Source: an uncultured Fusobacterium sp. (GTDB lineage: Bacteria > Fusobacteriota > Fusobacteriia > Fusobacteriales > Fusobacteriaceae). Taken from it: DNA of 7,641 nt. The position numbers and the translations under genes were made by a program. Below the pieces are notes generated by a model, which was not told the DNA's origin, ran no database searches, and saw nothing but the letters and a program-made list of their open reading frames with translations. The stretch spans positions 1-7,641 of the forward strand of contig UQXM01000087.1 in the NCBI GenBank assembly GCA_900545035.1, given 5' to 3'. Each line of letters opens with the position of its first letter. Within the stretch, counting starts at the first letter, position 1. Below, one piece after another: positions 6,654-7,641 of the stretch.

Positions 6654-7500
6654 TTTCTTTCACTCCTTTTCTTAATTTTTTAAAATTACTGTTTTTTACA
6701 GCTAAAATTCCCACAACTATCACTGATGTGATAAGTTTCAAATCACTCGCATTAAATCCTATTTTCAGTGCTGCTGTAATAACGGCTCTGTAAATTATTG
6801 TTCCGATTATAACAGTTGTCGTCATTGCAAGCAGTCTTTTGTTTCTTATTATCGATTCCCCTACTATTATAGAAGCAAGTCCTGTAACAATTATTCCGGT
6901 TCCCATTCCCACATCTGCAAATCCTTGATACTGTGCATATAATCCTCCTGCAAGAGTAACTATTGCATTTGATATCATAAGCCCATATATTTTTAATCTG
7001 TCTTTGTTTACTCCCAAAGAAGTTACAAGAGTTTCATTGTCGCCCAAAGCTTTTAAAACAAAACCAAATTTTGTTTTAAGAAGAAAATCCAAACATATTT
7101 TACATATAAGAACTGCTGCAAGAATTATTATAATAGGTTTTATTCCCAATGTAAAAAGATGATGTTCTTTAAAAAGCGAGATATTTGATCTTCCCATTAT
7201 CTTTATGTTTATGCTGTAAAGTCCTGTCATAACAATTATTCCTGCCAAAATATTTGCAATTTTGAATTTTACATGTATAAAGCCTGTGATAAATCCTGCT
7301 GCAGCTCCGCCCAGACAGGCAAGAGCAAGTGCAAGAACAGGATTGATTCCTTTTACCAGACAGCTGGCAACTATGGCTGCCCCCATGGGAAAACTCCCGT
7401 CTACTGTCATATCAGGAAAATCAAGTATCCTGAATGATATATAAACTCCCATAACCATTATGGCAAATATTAAACTTTGTTCCATAGTTCCCAGTAACAT
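6646..7500 (-). CDS. ABC transporter permease, TrpX-type importer (COG4120-like, BPD_transp_2)
   Basis: A 284-residue integral membrane protein that forms the translocation channel. Around eight or nine hydrophobic segments are visible (about 7-23, 37-51, 54-74, 82-98, 120-140, 170-189, 199-214, 222-245 and 254-268). DFPDMTVDGSFPMGAA (27-42) is a hallmark of permeases accompanying TrpX-like binding proteins. The loop ALGDNETLVTSLGVN (151-165) fits the cytoplasmic coupling loop that contacts the ATPase. The C-terminus is basic (KKLRKGVKENA). The ATG at 7500 is chosen because GAGGGGG (7514-7508) precedes it by 7 bases; the ATG at codon 6 has no comparable site. It starts 16 bases after the binding-protein stop. 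LivH/RbsC-type sugar or amino acid permeases share the fold but not the N-terminal motif. Confidence 0.92.
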   Translation of the reverse strand: MLLGTMEQSLIFAIMVMGVYISFRILDFPDMTVDGSFPMGAAIVASCLVKGINPVLALALACLGGAAAGFITGFIHVKFKIANILAGIIVMTGLYSINIKIMGRSNISLFKEHHLFTLGIKPIIIILAAVLICKICLDFLLKTKFGFVLKALGDNETLVTSLGVNKDRLKIYGLMISNAIVTLAGGLYAQYQGFADVGMGTGIIVTGLASIIVGESIIRNKRLLAMTTTVIIGTIIYRAVITAALKIGFNASDLKLITSVIVVGILAVKNSNFKKLRKGVKENA

Positions 7501-7507
7501 TATAATT

Positions 7508-7514
7508 CCCCCTC
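7508..7514 (-). promoter_or_regulatory. Ribosome binding site of the permease (decides its start)
   Basis: On the minus strand GAGGGGG is followed by AATTATA and the ATG at 7500. It sits in the 16-base gap after the substrate-binding protein stop, and selects this ATG over the second one at 7485-7483. Confidence 0.7.
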
Positions 7515-7516
7515 TG

Positions 7517-7641
7517 CTAAATAACTTCTGCTCTTTCTTTCAGTGTTTCAGGTACAGCCACATTTAATCTTTCAGCTGCGGCTTTGTTTATCATAAGTTT
7601 TGTATTTTCTAAAGTTTGTACAGGAATATCTTTAGGTTTTG
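7517..7641 (-). CDS. ABC transporter substrate-binding protein, C-terminal end (TrpX-like, partial)
   Basis: An open frame enters from the right edge and ends at TAG (7519-7517), leaving 40 readable residues. They begin KPKDIPVQTLENTKLMINKA and end LKERAEVI. The series P-x-[DE]-IPVQ, then [VI]N-x-x-A-A-x-x-L, then [VI]P-x-x-[LT]-x-x-R-A-x-[ED]-VI is the usual C-terminus of PF04392 (ABC_sub_bind, COG2984) proteins. These are extracytoplasmic lipoproteins of about 320 residues, of which streptococcal TrpX is the named example. Position first in an operon with a matching permease and ATPase agrees. The ligand-binding residues and signal peptide lie outside the window, so tryptophan, another amino acid or some other ligand remain possible. 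The operon's promoter and any leader control are also outside. Confidence 0.85.
   Translation of the reverse strand, partial: KPKDIPVQTLENTKLMINKAAAERLNVAVPETLKERAEVI

Noticed and set aside
6442..6675. 77-codon plus-strand open frame opposite the ABC ATPase start
   Set aside because: It is antisense to Walker A and the ATPase N-terminus; its composition follows from the opposite strand.

Overview
The window is gene-dense, AT-rich DNA. Codons favour AGA and ATA, TGG is used for Trp, and genes have strong GGAGG-type ribosome binding sites. The gene content and style point to a low-GC anaerobe, most likely a member of the Fusobacteriota (Fusobacterium or a relative), with low-GC Clostridia as the alternative. 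This assignment is inferred from composition and protein flavour, not from a marker gene.

Left part, plus strand (1-4914): a possible transposase tail (2-67) runs directly into a long Mn-dependent inorganic pyrophosphatase with a CBS-DRTGG-CBS regulatory insert (82-1695). It is followed by a YgiQ-family radical SAM protein (1767-3539) and the ribosome-assembly GTPase Der (3592-4914). The intergenic gaps are 71 and 52 bases. A good extended -10 promoter candidate lies before ygiQ. No convincing terminator separates ygiQ from der, so these two are probably co-transcribed. The der leader can fold so that its Shine-Dalgarno is paired.

Middle: a compact 10-bp hairpin with T-tracts on both sides (4925-4948) sits between two convergent genes and should terminate both.

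Right part, minus strand (7641-4961), read right to left: the C-terminus of an ABC substrate-binding protein (cut by the window edge), a permease, an ATPase, then a WYL-domain transcriptional regulator. The first three form a tight operon (16-base gap, then an 8-base overlap) encoding an importer of the TrpX/COG2984-COG4120-COG1101 type, whose substrate cannot be read from sequence. The regulator starts at GTG, has its own extended -10 promoter, and carries a perfect 7+1+7 palindrome at the predicted transcription start. Its N-terminus looks like two ribbon-helix-helix units rather than the usual winged helix.

Most of the window is ordinary housekeeping and transport. No CRISPR array, tRNA, rRNA or complete mobile element is visible, and no gap over 300 bases lacks a gene. 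The most interesting item is the RHH-RHH-WYL regulator with its palindromic site. I see no clear undescribed multi-gene system.
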